Source: a virus. Taken from it: a stretch of 30,737 bases of DNA. A model generated the notes under the pieces. That model worked only from the letters and a program-made list of their open reading frames with translations. It searched no databases and was not told the origin of the DNA. The position numbers and the translations under genes are program-made. The DNA is taken from positions 1 through 30,737 of IMG/VR virus record IMGVR_UViG_3300017613_002046. One strand, 5' to 3'. Positions 23,260 to 30,047 of this stretch are shown in pieces; position 1 is the first letter of the stretch, and each line of letters starts with the position of its first letter.

Positions 23260-24077
23260 TATGCTATCTTCTGTGCTGGATTTATAAATTCAAGTTTTCG
23301 TTCTTTATACAGTTCTACTAATCTTGAAGCTGATAACTGTCCAACAAAACCATTATCACCATGAAACATTGTTGTTTTGTCATCATAGTTACCACTTAAC
23401 CATTCATTATTAATATATATCTTCAACATTTTAGGCATGTACGATAAATATATTTCATTTTTCAAAAAGTTTGTGAGGTTATATCTCTTACCTTCTGTAT
23501 CAGGGTCATGTAAATATTGAACTGCTGCTAATTTTAAAAGACTCACATCAACAGTTATATTTTTAAACACATTAAACGCGTCTTCTTTTTTGCCTTTATA
23601 TTTAGTATTGACTCCATATATAAAAAACAAATCATTAAACTCTGGACTTTCCCAAAAAGCATTTGCGGTATTATTGTTATTATTTAGATTAAGAGCTTTG
23701 TTCGGGTGGTCATGTTCAGAGTGTTCGGATACTACTGATAAACTCCCTATATTTTGGGATAGATTAGTGTTCGGAGTGTTCGACTCTGAGTGTTCAGAGT
23801 GTTCGGATTGTTTTTTGACAGAGCTATAGTGTTGTTTATTTCTAAAGAACCAAGCATCATGATATAGATCTATTTGTTTTTTAAAATCATCAATCCAAGA
23901 GTGAGCGGTACCAGTTCCAACATCCCAACTCTTAGCATAAAACCTTACTGCATTATGCTCACCTTTTTCAATATCATAATGATATTCCCAAAAAGCTCTC
24001 GCTTTAGAACGTTGCCCTTTATTTCTTAACTCATCTGCATACCTAGTAGGAAAAGAAGCGTAAGCTATATTCATCAT
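23259..24077 (-). CDS. Replication initiator-like protein (lambda O-like)
   Basis: 272 residues. The N-terminal domain (RSKARAFWEYHYDIEKGEHN, then VRFYAKSWDVGTGTAHSWID) looks like a winged-helix DNA-binding domain as in replication initiators. A low-complexity linker follows (SEHSEHSE, then NNNNN), then a helical C-terminal domain (AFWESPEFNDLFFIYGVNTK). It overlaps a DnaB-like helicase gene by four bases, the classic initiator-helicase pairing. The linker DNA holds iteron-like repeats, so it probably binds its own gene as an origin, as lambda O does. Inferred from layout; family not certain. Confidence 0.6.
   Translation of the reverse strand: MMNIAYASFPTRYADELRNKGQRSKARAFWEYHYDIEKGEHNAVRFYAKSWDVGTGTAHSWIDDFKKQIDLYHDAWFFRNKQHYSSVKKQSEHSEHSESNTPNTNLSQNIGSLSVVSEHSEHDHPNKALNLNNNNNTANAFWESPEFNDLFFIYGVNTKYKGKKEDAFNVFKNITVDVSLLKLAAVQYLHDPDTEGKRYNLTNFLKNEIYLSYMPKMLKIYINNEWLSGNYDDKTTMFHGDNGFVGQLSASRLVELYKERKLEFINPAQKIA
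23698..23808. repeat. Iteron cluster, candidate replication origin
   Basis: GAGTGTTC occurs exactly at 23719, 23774, 23788 and 23797, with diverged copies near 23698, 23714 and 23766; a 17-bp block GTTCAGAGTGTTCGGAT is repeated at 23714 and 23792. The units are read in two frames: SEHSEH in one stretch and SNTPNTN in another, after a 5-base offset. Conservation of DNA but not of reading frame points to DNA-level function. An A/T-rich inverted repeat TCCC/GGGA (about 23744-23759) lies between the halves. Confidence 0.65.
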
Positions 24078-25309
24078 ATTACAGTCACTTCTATTTTGTC
24101 ATTATCACCATTACCATATGTTGGTAGAACCGTATACGATGTTTCAACAGCTCTAATATCTGTAAATGTCAGAGTCTCTTTATTAAACCAAAGAGGTACT
24201 TTTTTGCGAAGTAATACATCTTGACGAGCTTTCTCTATACTTAAAGTTACATCACTATCTTCACCTTCAAGAAGTAGTATTTTCATATCAGCTGCATAAT
24301 CACTAAGACTAGATCCATAACTTTTCATACGACCATTCTTTATATTCTCATCAGATATCTGAGTAATAAGAAATATAACCATATCTAAGTCATTAGATGC
24401 CCTTGCTAGTTGTTTGTCTATATCAGACTTCCTATCTACATCATTGTTACCTTTAAAGTGATTATTTGACAACTCCATCTTAGAATCAATAAGGGCAAAC
24501 CGTATACCACTCTTATTTTTTATTCTTCTCATCATCCTAACTACATCACTAACATCAGTTCCCATCATAGTAGAATCTATTATTTGATAGCTTCCAGGTC
24601 TAAATTTATTGTTTTTAAACTGTTTAGCTATCTTCCATTCTCTCATCTCAAAACTAAAAAACAATACATTATGTTTTTCACAGATATTTTTAAGTACCTG
24701 CTTAGTGAAAGTTGTTTTACCTATACCACTTTCACCACCAACATGAACAAGTTGAGAACTCTCAATCCCACCGCATAAAGCTTCATCTACTGTTCTGATA
24801 CCAAGTTGTATAAGTGGAGGCTCTACCATATTATTATAGTTTTGGATAGATATATTCATATCTATTGGTAGTGTAGTTGAAGTATTTTCTTCTAGTAGCA
24901 TTATTTGTTTCTCTACTTGAGCGATTGTATCGCTACTTGAAACACCCTCTTCTACTACACATCTTTTAATAGTAGTAGTTATGGTTAGAAGTTTTCTGAG
25001 TTTTGATAGTTCTTTAACCTCTTTCACATAAGCATTTGTATTTGCGATAGGATTAGTATTCATTATTTCAAGCATAATCTGTTCATCAAAAGACTTTAAA
25101 AGTAAAAGTTCTTTTTTTATGAATTCTTCATCTATTGGCATATTTTTTTGAGTAAGTATGTTCATAGCTGTAAACACATTTATATGAGCTGGTAGATAAA
25201 AATCATCACTCTTTAGTAAACCACCAAGTTCTTCAAATTGCTGTGGTTCGAAAAGAATACTACTTAGTAGTGACCTCTCAAATGCCATATTATATAAGCT
25301 ATCTTGCAT
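24074..25309 (-). CDS. DnaB-like replicative helicase
   Basis: 411 residues. An N-terminal DnaB-type domain (AFERSLLSSILFEPQQFEEL, then DDFYLPAHINVFTAMNIL) is followed by a RecA-like ATPase: Walker A GGESGIGKTT (191-200), the DnaB-like SFEM (219-222), Walker B-like FALIDSK (271-277) and LITQISD (314-320, sensor-like). It is shorter than host DnaB (about 470) and lacks some C-terminal segments, as phage-borne copies do. It unwinds DNA at the fork and is likely recruited by the adjacent initiator-like protein. It overlaps that gene by four bases. Confidence 0.85.
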   Translation of the reverse strand: MQDSLYNMAFERSLLSSILFEPQQFEELGGLLKSDDFYLPAHINVFTAMNILTQKNMPIDEEFIKKELLLLKSFDEQIMLEIMNTNPIANTNAYVKEVKELSKLRKLLTITTTIKRCVVEEGVSSSDTIAQVEKQIMLLEENTSTTLPIDMNISIQNYNNMVEPPLIQLGIRTVDEALCGGIESSQLVHVGGESGIGKTTFTKQVLKNICEKHNVLFFSFEMREWKIAKQFKNNKFRPGSYQIIDSTMMGTDVSDVVRMMRRIKNKSGIRFALIDSKMELSNNHFKGNNDVDRKSDIDKQLARASNDLDMVIFLITQISDENIKNGRMKSYGSSLSDYAADMKILLLEGEDSDVTLSIEKARQDVLLRKKVPLWFNKETLTFTDIRAVETSYTVLPTYGNGDNDKIEVTVI

Positions 25310-25587
25310 TAGTAATCTCTTGTACCAGGTTTAGTCTCATGAGGACAATTACAATTAGTATAAAAATATCTCGTATGAGTTCCGCCTCTTTTATTAAGCT
25401 CGTCTATAACCATAATAGGGCTTTTCACTTCTGCAGCTACATACTTCTTTTTTAAGTCTGCAATTCTTTGAGTCAAGTGAGGTATTTTCATTTGATATGC
25501 TTCATCATAAGTCACACTACCACCTTCACTAAAAAGCTTATGTAGCGTATACGGTGTTGAGCCTTTTTTAAATGTTATCTTTGCCAT
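25309..25587 (-). CDS. Small early protein with helical N-terminus
   Basis: 92 residues. KGSTPYTLHKLFSEGGSVTY, then YQMKIPHLTQRIADLKKKYV looks like a small winged-helix or HTH (two short helices then a strand pair around VKSPIMVIDELNKRGGTHTR), ending with cysteine-containing FYTNCNCPHE. It overlaps the helicase start by one base and has a GGAG RBS. Its position before the helicase suggests a DNA-binding accessory role in early gene control or replication. Family not recognised. Confidence 0.5.
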   Translation of the reverse strand: MAKITFKKGSTPYTLHKLFSEGGSVTYDEAYQMKIPHLTQRIADLKKKYVAAEVKSPIMVIDELNKRGGTHTRYFYTNCNCPHETKPGTRDY

Positions 25588-25604
25588 TGATACTCCTTAT
25601 TCTT

Positions 25605-25829
25605 TTAGAATTCACTCTGGTGATATGGGCATTGTAAAAAGGCTTTATCGTTGTTCTGATTGTAGTTTTGAAGAGAGTGCAACTCACACCCCATAGCTGC
25701 ATAAACTAAAAGAGCGACTAACACAAAATTATATATGCTGGATATTCTTTCAGTTTTCGAGCCAAATATAAACGTTATTAAGGTCATTATTAAATGACAT
25801 ATAGCAAATAAAATAAATACAAATCCCAT
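25605..25829 (-). CDS. Small two-TM membrane protein, early operon
   Basis: 74 residues with two membrane helices (residues 3-22 and 32-50) and a polar C-terminus containing Cys (CELHSLQN and CPYHQSEF). It lies one base after the CII-like gene. A membrane protein at this early position could be a superinfection-exclusion factor or membrane modulator. No family recognised. Confidence 0.55.
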   Translation of the reverse strand: MGFVFILFAICHLIMTLITFIFGSKTERISSIYNFVLVALLVYAAMGCELHSLQNYNQNNDKAFLQCPYHQSEF

Positions 25830-25830
25830 A

Positions 25831-26340
25831 TCACACCGCCTTTTTCAACAATATAGCCTTATGAGCATTAAGTCTTAATCTTAGCTCGGCATGACGTTGA
25901 TCAGCATCATCTAACTCTTTTAAAGATATATTCGTTTCATCTAAGTCAAAATCCCCATCAGCCGTACCAGTTTTAATAGATAAAAATAACTCATTATCTT
26001 CTATCATCACTTCATCACAAAGGCTACTTAAGTCTTTTAATGTAGCGCCTACTTTCAATTTACGGACAAATACCCCATCTAACTTATGCGCTATTTTTTT
26101 GATAATCCTATCATCACCAGTAAGCTTTGTTATATCTATAATCTTATCAATACTAAGAGGCTTAGAATGTTGATTTGGGTCTAAAATAGGTCTTAAATAT
26201 CCAGCTGTAGTACCTAGTTGTTGCGCAACATAATCAATCTTTTTACCAGTCTTATCCATATAGAATTTAACAACTATTTGTGCTTCTCTATAGATTTCTT
26301 CTGTTGGTATTTCAATATCTTTAAAAATCTCATTTAACAT
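25831..26340 (-). CDS. CII-like phage regulatory protein (CP76-type)
   Basis: 169 residues from the ATG at 26340, preferred because AAAAGGA lies six bases upstream (an ATG at 26373 starts within the previous gene). KIDYVAQQLGTTAGYLRPIL, DPNQHSKPLSIDKIIDITKL and TGDDRIIKKIAHKLDGV match the phage regulatory protein CII/CP76 domain, which has an unusual HTH with a PxxxxxxLxxxExxxIxxxTGD core. Such proteins act in the lysis-lysogeny decision or early control. It overlaps the small upstream gene by 11 bases. Confidence 0.7.
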   Translation of the reverse strand: MLNEIFKDIEIPTEEIYREAQIVVKFYMDKTGKKIDYVAQQLGTTAGYLRPILDPNQHSKPLSIDKIIDITKLTGDDRIIKKIAHKLDGVFVRKLKVGATLKDLSSLCDEVMIEDNELFLSIKTGTADGDFDLDETNISLKELDDADQRHAELRLRLNAHKAILLKKAV

Positions 26341-26593
26341 TTTCATTCCTTTTCTTAGATGTAATTTTTTCAACCTTTACACTTGAGGCATTATTGTCAT
26401 TCTTGATATCATTCTCGTATGAATTACAAAATGATTTAATATTTTCCCATGCAATACATGGGATGCTATGTATTTTTTCTAATTGAATTGCTTTTAACAA
26501 TTTTGGTCTAGTTCTAAGTTTAAACATCTCATCAACTGTTGTTGATTTGTAACCAAATTTTAAAAGAATTTCTTTGATTTGTATTTTTGTCAT
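26330..26593 (-). CDS. Small early protein at repressor-divergent promoter (Cro-position)
   Basis: 87 residues: QIKEILLKFGYKSTTVDEMF, then RTRPKLLKAIQLEKIHSIPC, and a basic tail (KVEKITSKKRNENVK). It is the first gene of the long leftward operon, divergent from the CI-like repressor, which is the position of Cro in lambda-like phages. The start lies seven to eight bases past operator 1, with no clear Shine-Dalgarno, so start choice is not secure. The HTH is weak, so a Cro-like function is inferred from place, not from sequence. Confidence 0.55.
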   Translation of the reverse strand: MTKIQIKEILLKFGYKSTTVDEMFKLRTRPKLLKAIQLEKIHSIPCIAWENIKSFCNSYENDIKNDNNASSVKVEKITSKKRNENVK

Positions 26594-26598
26594 GCAAA

Positions 26599-26618
26599 AT
26601 GGTAGCTAAACTACCTTT
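26599..26618 (-). promoter_or_regulatory. Operator 1 (minus orientation)
   Basis: On the minus strand AAAGGTAGTTTAGCTACCAT, a 20-bp site with GGTAG/CTACC arms. It lies between the divergent regulator gene and the first gene of the leftward operon, ending six bases before that ATG. It pairs with operator 2 at 38 bp centre to centre, in opposite orientation. Confidence 0.8.
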
Positions 26619-26635
26619 AAATACAACTTAATAAA

Positions 26636-26655
26636 AAAGGTAGTTTGGCTACCAT
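26636..26655 (+). promoter_or_regulatory. Operator 2 (plus orientation)
   Basis: AAAGGTAGTTTGGCTACCAT on the plus strand differs from operator 1 by one base in 20. It ends just upstream of the -10 TATAAT at 26658-26663, so a bound repressor would cover the promoter spacer of the plus-strand regulator gene and could autoregulate it. Confidence 0.8.
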
Positions 26656-26657
26656 AG

Positions 26658-26690
26658 TATAATGGTATAATTATTACCATAAGGGTATAA
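26658..26690 (+). promoter_or_regulatory. Promoter and imperfect palindrome upstream of the regulator
   Basis: TATAAT at 26658-26663 (and again at 26666-26671) is a good -10. TGGTATAATTATTACCA (26663-26679) is an imperfect palindrome overlapping the second box and may be a further binding site. AAGGG (26681-26685) is the RBS for the ATG at 26692. No good -35 was seen, so activation or an extended element may be needed. Confidence 0.5.
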
Positions 26691-26691
26691 G

Positions 26692-27060
26692 ATGTTCGAT
26701 TATAAAAAATTTTCTTCATTATTAAAAAAATCTACTTTTAATGATAAAAAACTTACTTCTGATTCTTTACATCAAGAGTTAGATAACAGAGGCTTTGAAA
26801 TTGGTGTAGAAACCATTAAAAGCTATAGAAAAGGAAATATTAAAAATCCTCCAATTGATATATTGAATGAGATTGCTAATATTGCGAACTGTTCAATTCA
26901 AGATTTTTTCTCAGATGCAGATAAAAAGCGTGAGCAAATTACTCGTGAAGAAATATCTAAAGACCCTAAAAAATATATAAATTATATATTATCCTCTCTA
27001 AAAGATATTGACTACTCAGACGAAAACATTGACTTACTAAAAGATGCTTTAGCTAAATAA
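26692..27060 (+). CDS. HTH regulator 1 (CI-position repressor)
   Basis: 122 residues. An N-terminal helical XRE-type HTH domain (SLHQELDNRGFEIGVETIKS, recognition helix about 30-45) is followed by ILNEIANIANCSIQDFF, the usual fifth helix of this fold. The C-terminus carries LKDIDYSDENIDLLKDALAK, a motif shared with the next gene. There is no peptidase domain, so RecA-driven self-cleavage as in lambda CI is not expected; induction must work otherwise. It is divergent from the leftward operon and flanked by operators 1 and 2. Confidence 0.75.
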   Translation: MFDYKKFSSLLKKSTFNDKKLTSDSLHQELDNRGFEIGVETIKSYRKGNIKNPPIDILNEIANIANCSIQDFFSDADKKREQITREEISKDPKKYINYILSSLKDIDYSDENIDLLKDALAK

Positions 27061-27093
27061 ACTACTTTAAAGAGTGTTAGCCTATGCCATAAT

Positions 27094-27108
27094 ATTCCTA
27101 AAAGGAAT
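27094..27108 (+). promoter_or_regulatory. Inverted repeat covering the ribosome binding site
   Basis: ATTCCT-AAA-AGGAAT (27094-27108) is a perfect 15-bp inverted repeat in which AGGA is the Shine-Dalgarno for the second regulator. Folding in RNA would hide it; in DNA it may be a binding site. Either would link translation or transcription of the second regulator to a signal. Confidence 0.5.
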
Positions 27109-27112
27109 GTTC

Positions 27113-27421
27113 TTGAGTATAGAAGTAGCAGCTAGAATACGAAAGCTTTTAGATGATAAAAAAATAGCACATAAGGAAATAGAAACACTTTTAAATGATA
27201 GTCAGTCTAATATTTCCAGATGGTTAAGTATAAATGAAAAAGTAAACAATGTTATGCCGAACTCAAACTTGGTAAAAATAGCTAAATATTTAAACACTAC
27301 TACAGATTATCTTTTAGGTGCAGTTGAAAGTGATGTATCAATAGAAGACCTTTTAAGTAAGCTACAAAGCTTGGAATACTCAGATGATAATATTAACTTG
27401 CTAAAAGATGCTCTGTCTTAG
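27113..27421 (+). CDS. HTH regulator 2 (XRE/CI-like)
   Basis: About 102 residues. The TTG at 27113 is favoured, six bases after AGGA; the ATG at 27107 has no room for an RBS and the GTG at 27074 lacks one. A clear XRE-type HTH is present (EVAARIRKLLDDKKIAHKEI, then SQSNISRWLS and NSNLVKIAKYLNTTTDYLLG). The C-terminus ends LEYSDDNINLLKDALS, almost the same as the motif ending regulator 1, so the two are paralogues or share a partner-binding tail. It lies 52 bases after regulator 1. Its end overlaps the convergent gene 27393-27638. Confidence 0.75.
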   Translation: MSIEVAARIRKLLDDKKIAHKEIETLLNDSQSNISRWLSINEKVNNVMPNSNLVKIAKYLNTTTDYLLGAVESDVSIEDLLSKLQSLEYSDDNINLLKDALS

Positions 27422-27638
27422 ATATAACTTTTATATTAGACTTTGTAGCACTTAATATCTCTACATAATCAACTAAATCACTAAACTGTTTATTTTCTCT
27501 TACAACCTTTAAAACCTTTTCATTTCCATTTACTGCTTCATTTATAGCATCTATAACTACAGAGAATGTATCTTTTTTTATTATCTCTATTTCTTCATCT
27601 AGTATCTTTAAATGATACGTATAATAACGATTTGTCAC
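27393..27638 (-). CDS. Small unknown protein, convergent with regulator 2
   Basis: 81 residues from a GTG at 27638 with AAGGA seven bases upstream. Alternating helix and strand prediction (YYTYHLKILDEEIEIIKKDT, then AINEAVNGNEKVLKVVREN) but no recognised family. The last 29 bases overlap the end of regulator 2 on the other strand, so the two mRNAs are complementary there. A candidate promoter with a palindrome lies at 27731-27753. Confidence 0.55.
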   Translation of the reverse strand: MTNRYYTYHLKILDEEIEIIKKDTFSVVIDAINEAVNGNEKVLKVVRENKQFSDLVDYVEILSATKSNIKVISKTEHLLAS

Positions 27639-27725
27639 CGAATTGTCCTTAATATAAACTTATAAAATAAAACTAATCTTATGGAACAATCTTAACAGAA
27701 TATTTAAGAAAGTACAATTTATATA

Positions 27726-27754
27726 CATATTATGACAATATCTAAAATTGTCAA
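27726..27754 (-). promoter_or_regulatory. Candidate promoter with palindrome
   Basis: On the minus strand TTGACA is followed 16 bases later by TAATAT, a fair -35/-10 pair. An inverted repeat TGACAAT (27733-27739) / ATTGTCA (27747-27753) overlaps it. The rest of the gap 27639-27880 is A/T-rich with poly-T runs and a AAGTTT/AAACTT inverted repeat; no ORF was seen there. Confidence 0.4.
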
Positions 27755-27880
27755 AATTTTAAAAATTAAAAAAAGTTTGATTTTTCTTTTTTAAACTTCG
27801 TATTTATAGGGTGCATTAATAGATTTTTCAAACTTTTTTTACAAAGTTACAAATCTACACACTTAGGAAGTTATTATTTA

Positions 27881-28321
27881 ATGTTGCTAAACAGAGAAAA
27901 ATTAAAATATATTTCAACACTAATTCCTATAAAAACCACTAAACTACTAGAGATGTGCCATGGTGAAGGAAGTGATAAAGAACTACTTTTTGCTTATGTT
28001 CTCTACTCTATACCTACAAATTTCTATAAAGAATTATCATGTGATTTCACAAACAAAGTGTGTGATACTATGAGTTGTTTATCTGATGATGATTTAAATG
28101 GACTTTTTAGTAAGACATTAATAAATAGATATAAAAGAGATGATAGGTTCGACTTTTTATTCAAAGTTCTTAAAAATATACCTATTTGCTTTATAGATGG
28201 ATGCAAGATACAACTAACTACATATAAACAACAAGATAGTTTATTTGTATCAAGCATAAATGAAGAAACTTGTGAGGCTTGTGTCCTTAGTAGCGACTGT
28301 AGTATTGCTAAAGATAGTTAA
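27881..28321 (+). CDS. Cysteine-rich unknown protein
   Basis: 146 residues with nine cysteines, including CEACVLSSDC at the C-terminus and CFIDGC in the middle, possibly metal-binding. No HTH or membrane helix is evident. AGGAAG precedes the ATG by 12 bases, longer than ideal. It is a plus-strand gene between the regulators and the leftward accessory operon. No family recognised; as a single gene in the lysogenic-conversion position it may be cargo. Confidence 0.5.
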   Translation: MLLNREKLKYISTLIPIKTTKLLEMCHGEGSDKELLFAYVLYSIPTNFYKELSCDFTNKVCDTMSCLSDDDLNGLFSKTLINRYKRDDRFDFLFKVLKNIPICFIDGCKIQLTTYKQQDSLFVSSINEETCEACVLSSDCSIAKDS

Positions 28322-28400
28322 TAATTATAATCTTGAAAGAGAGATTTATTTTAAGCTGAAGCTGTTTTAGAAAGATTGAAAGTATAGATTTTTAAGTAAA

Positions 28401-28427
28401 AAATTAACTACCAACCTTCGTTGGTAG
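28401..28427 (-). terminator. Rho-independent terminator of leftward accessory operon
   Basis: CTACCAAC-CTTC-GTTGGTAG (28408-28427) is a perfect 8-bp stem with a four-base loop. On the minus strand it is followed by TTAATTTTTTA (28407-28397), a U-rich tract. It lies 87 bases after the stop of the two-TM gene. The remainder of the gap 28322-28513 holds nothing else recognisable. Confidence 0.7.
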
Positions 28428-28513
28428 TAGAATGTGCATAATCAAGAAAGTTATGCAACTAAAATGTGTTTTATATATTAATCGTTATTTTCCCATGACA
28501 TATGAAAATCTCC

Positions 28514-29602
28514 CTATCTTTGACTAAAAAACACCACTCCCTCTTGAGGAAGCAATAAGTCATTTTTTAGTTTTATTTCTACTTCATTAGGTGTTGATGA
28601 TTCAATACTTATTTTATCATCATTTCTCTTATGAAAAGCTGACCTTAACATACCCGTTAACTTAGTTGCTGATTCATCACGAACCCTTATACTAAAGTTC
28701 ATAATCGGTCTATGAAATAGATGTCCATAGATTACATCGTCAATCGGTGTTAAAACTTTATACTTTTTAGCTACTTGTATGGAATTATAAAACTTCTTTG
28801 TAAATGGTTTGTAAACTTCTTCACCTCCCGGTTCATGTATATACTTTTCTTGAAACTGAAACATTACCGTTTGAGTATTGGATATAGTGTTTTGTGGTGT
28901 TTCTATATCTTTTATTAGTGTAATCATGTCATCTATCATGGTCTTTGTGTATTTAGTATGCTTGCCATCAATTGTTATTTCAAGTTCGTTAAGAACTAGT
29001 GCAGGAGATGAGCATGATTCAACAGATTTATCTATAAATTTTCTTGTAAATATTTCTTGTTCTAAACTTTTTTTATCTGAATTATTTAATAATTTATATT
29101 TTACGCTAACAGAAAACTCAATAAAAAGAGCCTCATCAATTTTCACTTGTTTCATTACAACATTTTCATCATAATCTTCAAAAATTGAATTTGCATAATC
29201 ATCGGCTAACTTCCCTCTTCCTAAAGGAAGAATTTTACTATTAATAAGATATAAAACTTTGTCTTTAAAGTCCTTGTTTTTATTTACATTTAAAAGTTTT
29301 CTTTGAATATTACCCATCATTGCTATCAAATCATCATCGTTAAAACTATCGATGTACTTATCTTCAAGAAAAAGTGTTTTTACAAACTGATTTGTTGTCT
29401 CTCGTTGATACTTTTCTTTCATTGTAACATCATATAATCCAGCGATAAGAAGAAGACCACCTAGAGCATTGACTAAATTCATTAATGTTAAGACTAAAAA
29501 ATGAGGTGTTGCCCCAGCGAGTCCGGAGATAATTGCATATAATATAAATGCAAATAAACTATATAGTATAAATTGATTTTTGATAAAATCCGATGCTTTC
29601 AA
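28514..29602 (-). CDS. Two-TM protein with large cytoplasmic domain
   Basis: 362 residues from a TTG at 29602 with AAAGGA about seven bases upstream. Two membrane helices (about 8-30 and 35-58) are followed by a soluble domain of about 300 residues: a helical part (60-160), then beta-rich segments (EALFIEFSVSVKYKLL; PIMNFSIRVRDES; the final NDLLLPQEGVVFF). This two-TM plus beta-rich architecture resembles membrane effectors such as Cap15/S-2TMbeta and SLATT-type proteins, but no diagnostic motif was seen. It is the last gene of a leftward operon probably controlled by operators 3 and 4. Function unknown; possibly phage exclusion or membrane takeover. Confidence 0.55.
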   Translation of the reverse strand: MKASDFIKNQFILYSLFAFILYAIISGLAGATPHFLVLTLMNLVNALGGLLLIAGLYDVTMKEKYQRETTNQFVKTLFLEDKYIDSFNDDDLIAMMGNIQRKLLNVNKNKDFKDKVLYLINSKILPLGRGKLADDYANSIFEDYDENVVMKQVKIDEALFIEFSVSVKYKLLNNSDKKSLEQEIFTRKFIDKSVESCSSPALVLNELEITIDGKHTKYTKTMIDDMITLIKDIETPQNTISNTQTVMFQFQEKYIHEPGGEEVYKPFTKKFYNSIQVAKKYKVLTPIDDVIYGHLFHRPIMNFSIRVRDESATKLTGMLRSAFHKRNDDKISIESSTPNEVEIKLKNDLLLPQEGVVFFSQR

Positions 29603-29648
29603 ATTTTCATCCTTTATTCTTGATTTTTAAACATTTTCTGTTCCAACT

Positions 29649-29945
29649 TTAATAGTCTATAAAATTAGTACACCCAGATGCAATTGCATCATCTATGATA
29701 TATCTTATCACAACTGGTTCACTTTTGTCCTTTAGTAATAAACTTGTGTTGCTCCAACCTAAACTTGGTTTTTTTCTAGCTTTAGACTTTGCACTACCAT
29801 TAGCAGCATAATACTTTCCGTCAATATTTATAACAACATACTTTTGTCTACCTTACTTCCAACAATGAGCTACTCCACTAAAAAATGGTTTAATCAAATA
29901 TATATAGATTAAATATGTGGCTCCTAAAACTGCAAGTGTTTCCAT
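29649..29945 (-). pseudogene. 98-codon ORF interrupted by an in-frame TAA
   Basis: A good RBS (AGGAAA) precedes the ATG at 29945. It reads 30 residues (METLAVLGATYLIYIYLIKP, ending SGVAHCWK), meets TAA at 29853-29855, and the same frame continues for 67 codons (GRQKYVVINIDGKYYAANGS, ending CTNFIDY) to a TAA at 29649. No ATG, GTG or TTG lies near the second part's start, so it cannot be a separate gene in the usual way. Either the TAA is a recent nonsense mutation, an assembly error, or is read through. Part 1 looks membrane-associated. The family is not recognised. Confidence 0.55.
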
Positions 29946-29977
29946 AATGTTTCCTAGTGTTAAAATTAATTAGAAAT

Positions 29978-29983
29978 ATTATA
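29978..29983 (-). promoter_or_regulatory. -10 of leftward accessory operon promoter
   Basis: GCTATAATAT on the minus strand has TATAAT at 29983-29978. The -35 would lie inside operator 3, so repressor binding would block it. The ATG of the interrupted ORF follows 33 bases downstream, leaving room for a normal leader with the RBS AGGAAA. Confidence 0.55.
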
Positions 29984-29993
29984 GCATACACTT

Positions 29994-30013
29994 ATGGTAG
30001 CATAACTACCTTT
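29994..30013 (-). promoter_or_regulatory. Operator 3 (minus orientation)
   Basis: On the minus strand AAAGGTAGTTATGCTACCAT. It overlaps the -35 position of the leftward promoter at 29978. It matches operators 1 and 2 at about 17 of 20 positions, 3.4 kb away, and forms an inverted pair with operator 4 at 40 bp centre to centre. Confidence 0.8.
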
Positions 30014-30019
30014 TTTAAG

Positions 30020-30047
30020 TTTACTTTAAATAAAAGGTAGTTATACT
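30020..30047 (+). promoter_or_regulatory. Rightward promoter with -10 inside operator 4
   Basis: TTTACT (30020-30025) and TATACT (30042-30047) are 16 bases apart, four and five of six matches to consensus. The -10 lies wholly inside operator 4. Transcription would start near 30054, giving a leader of about 200 bases before the first small ORF. Confidence 0.5.

Noticed and set aside
23698-23808. CRISPR-like array
   Set aside because: Units are 8-9 bp, contiguous or unevenly spaced, with no 20-40 bp spacers, and lie inside a coding gene; iterons fit better.
24074-25309. Mu-type transposition module (transposase A/B) in the early region
   Set aside because: No integrase-core transposase or MuB-like ATPase is seen; the ATPase here has DnaB features (N-terminal helicase domain, SFEM motif) and pairs with an initiator-like gene.
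28408-28427. Fifth member of the GGTAG/CTACC operator family
   Set aside because: The arms are in the opposite order (CTACC first, GGTAG last), the loop is only four bases, and a U-tract follows on the minus strand, so it is a terminator.
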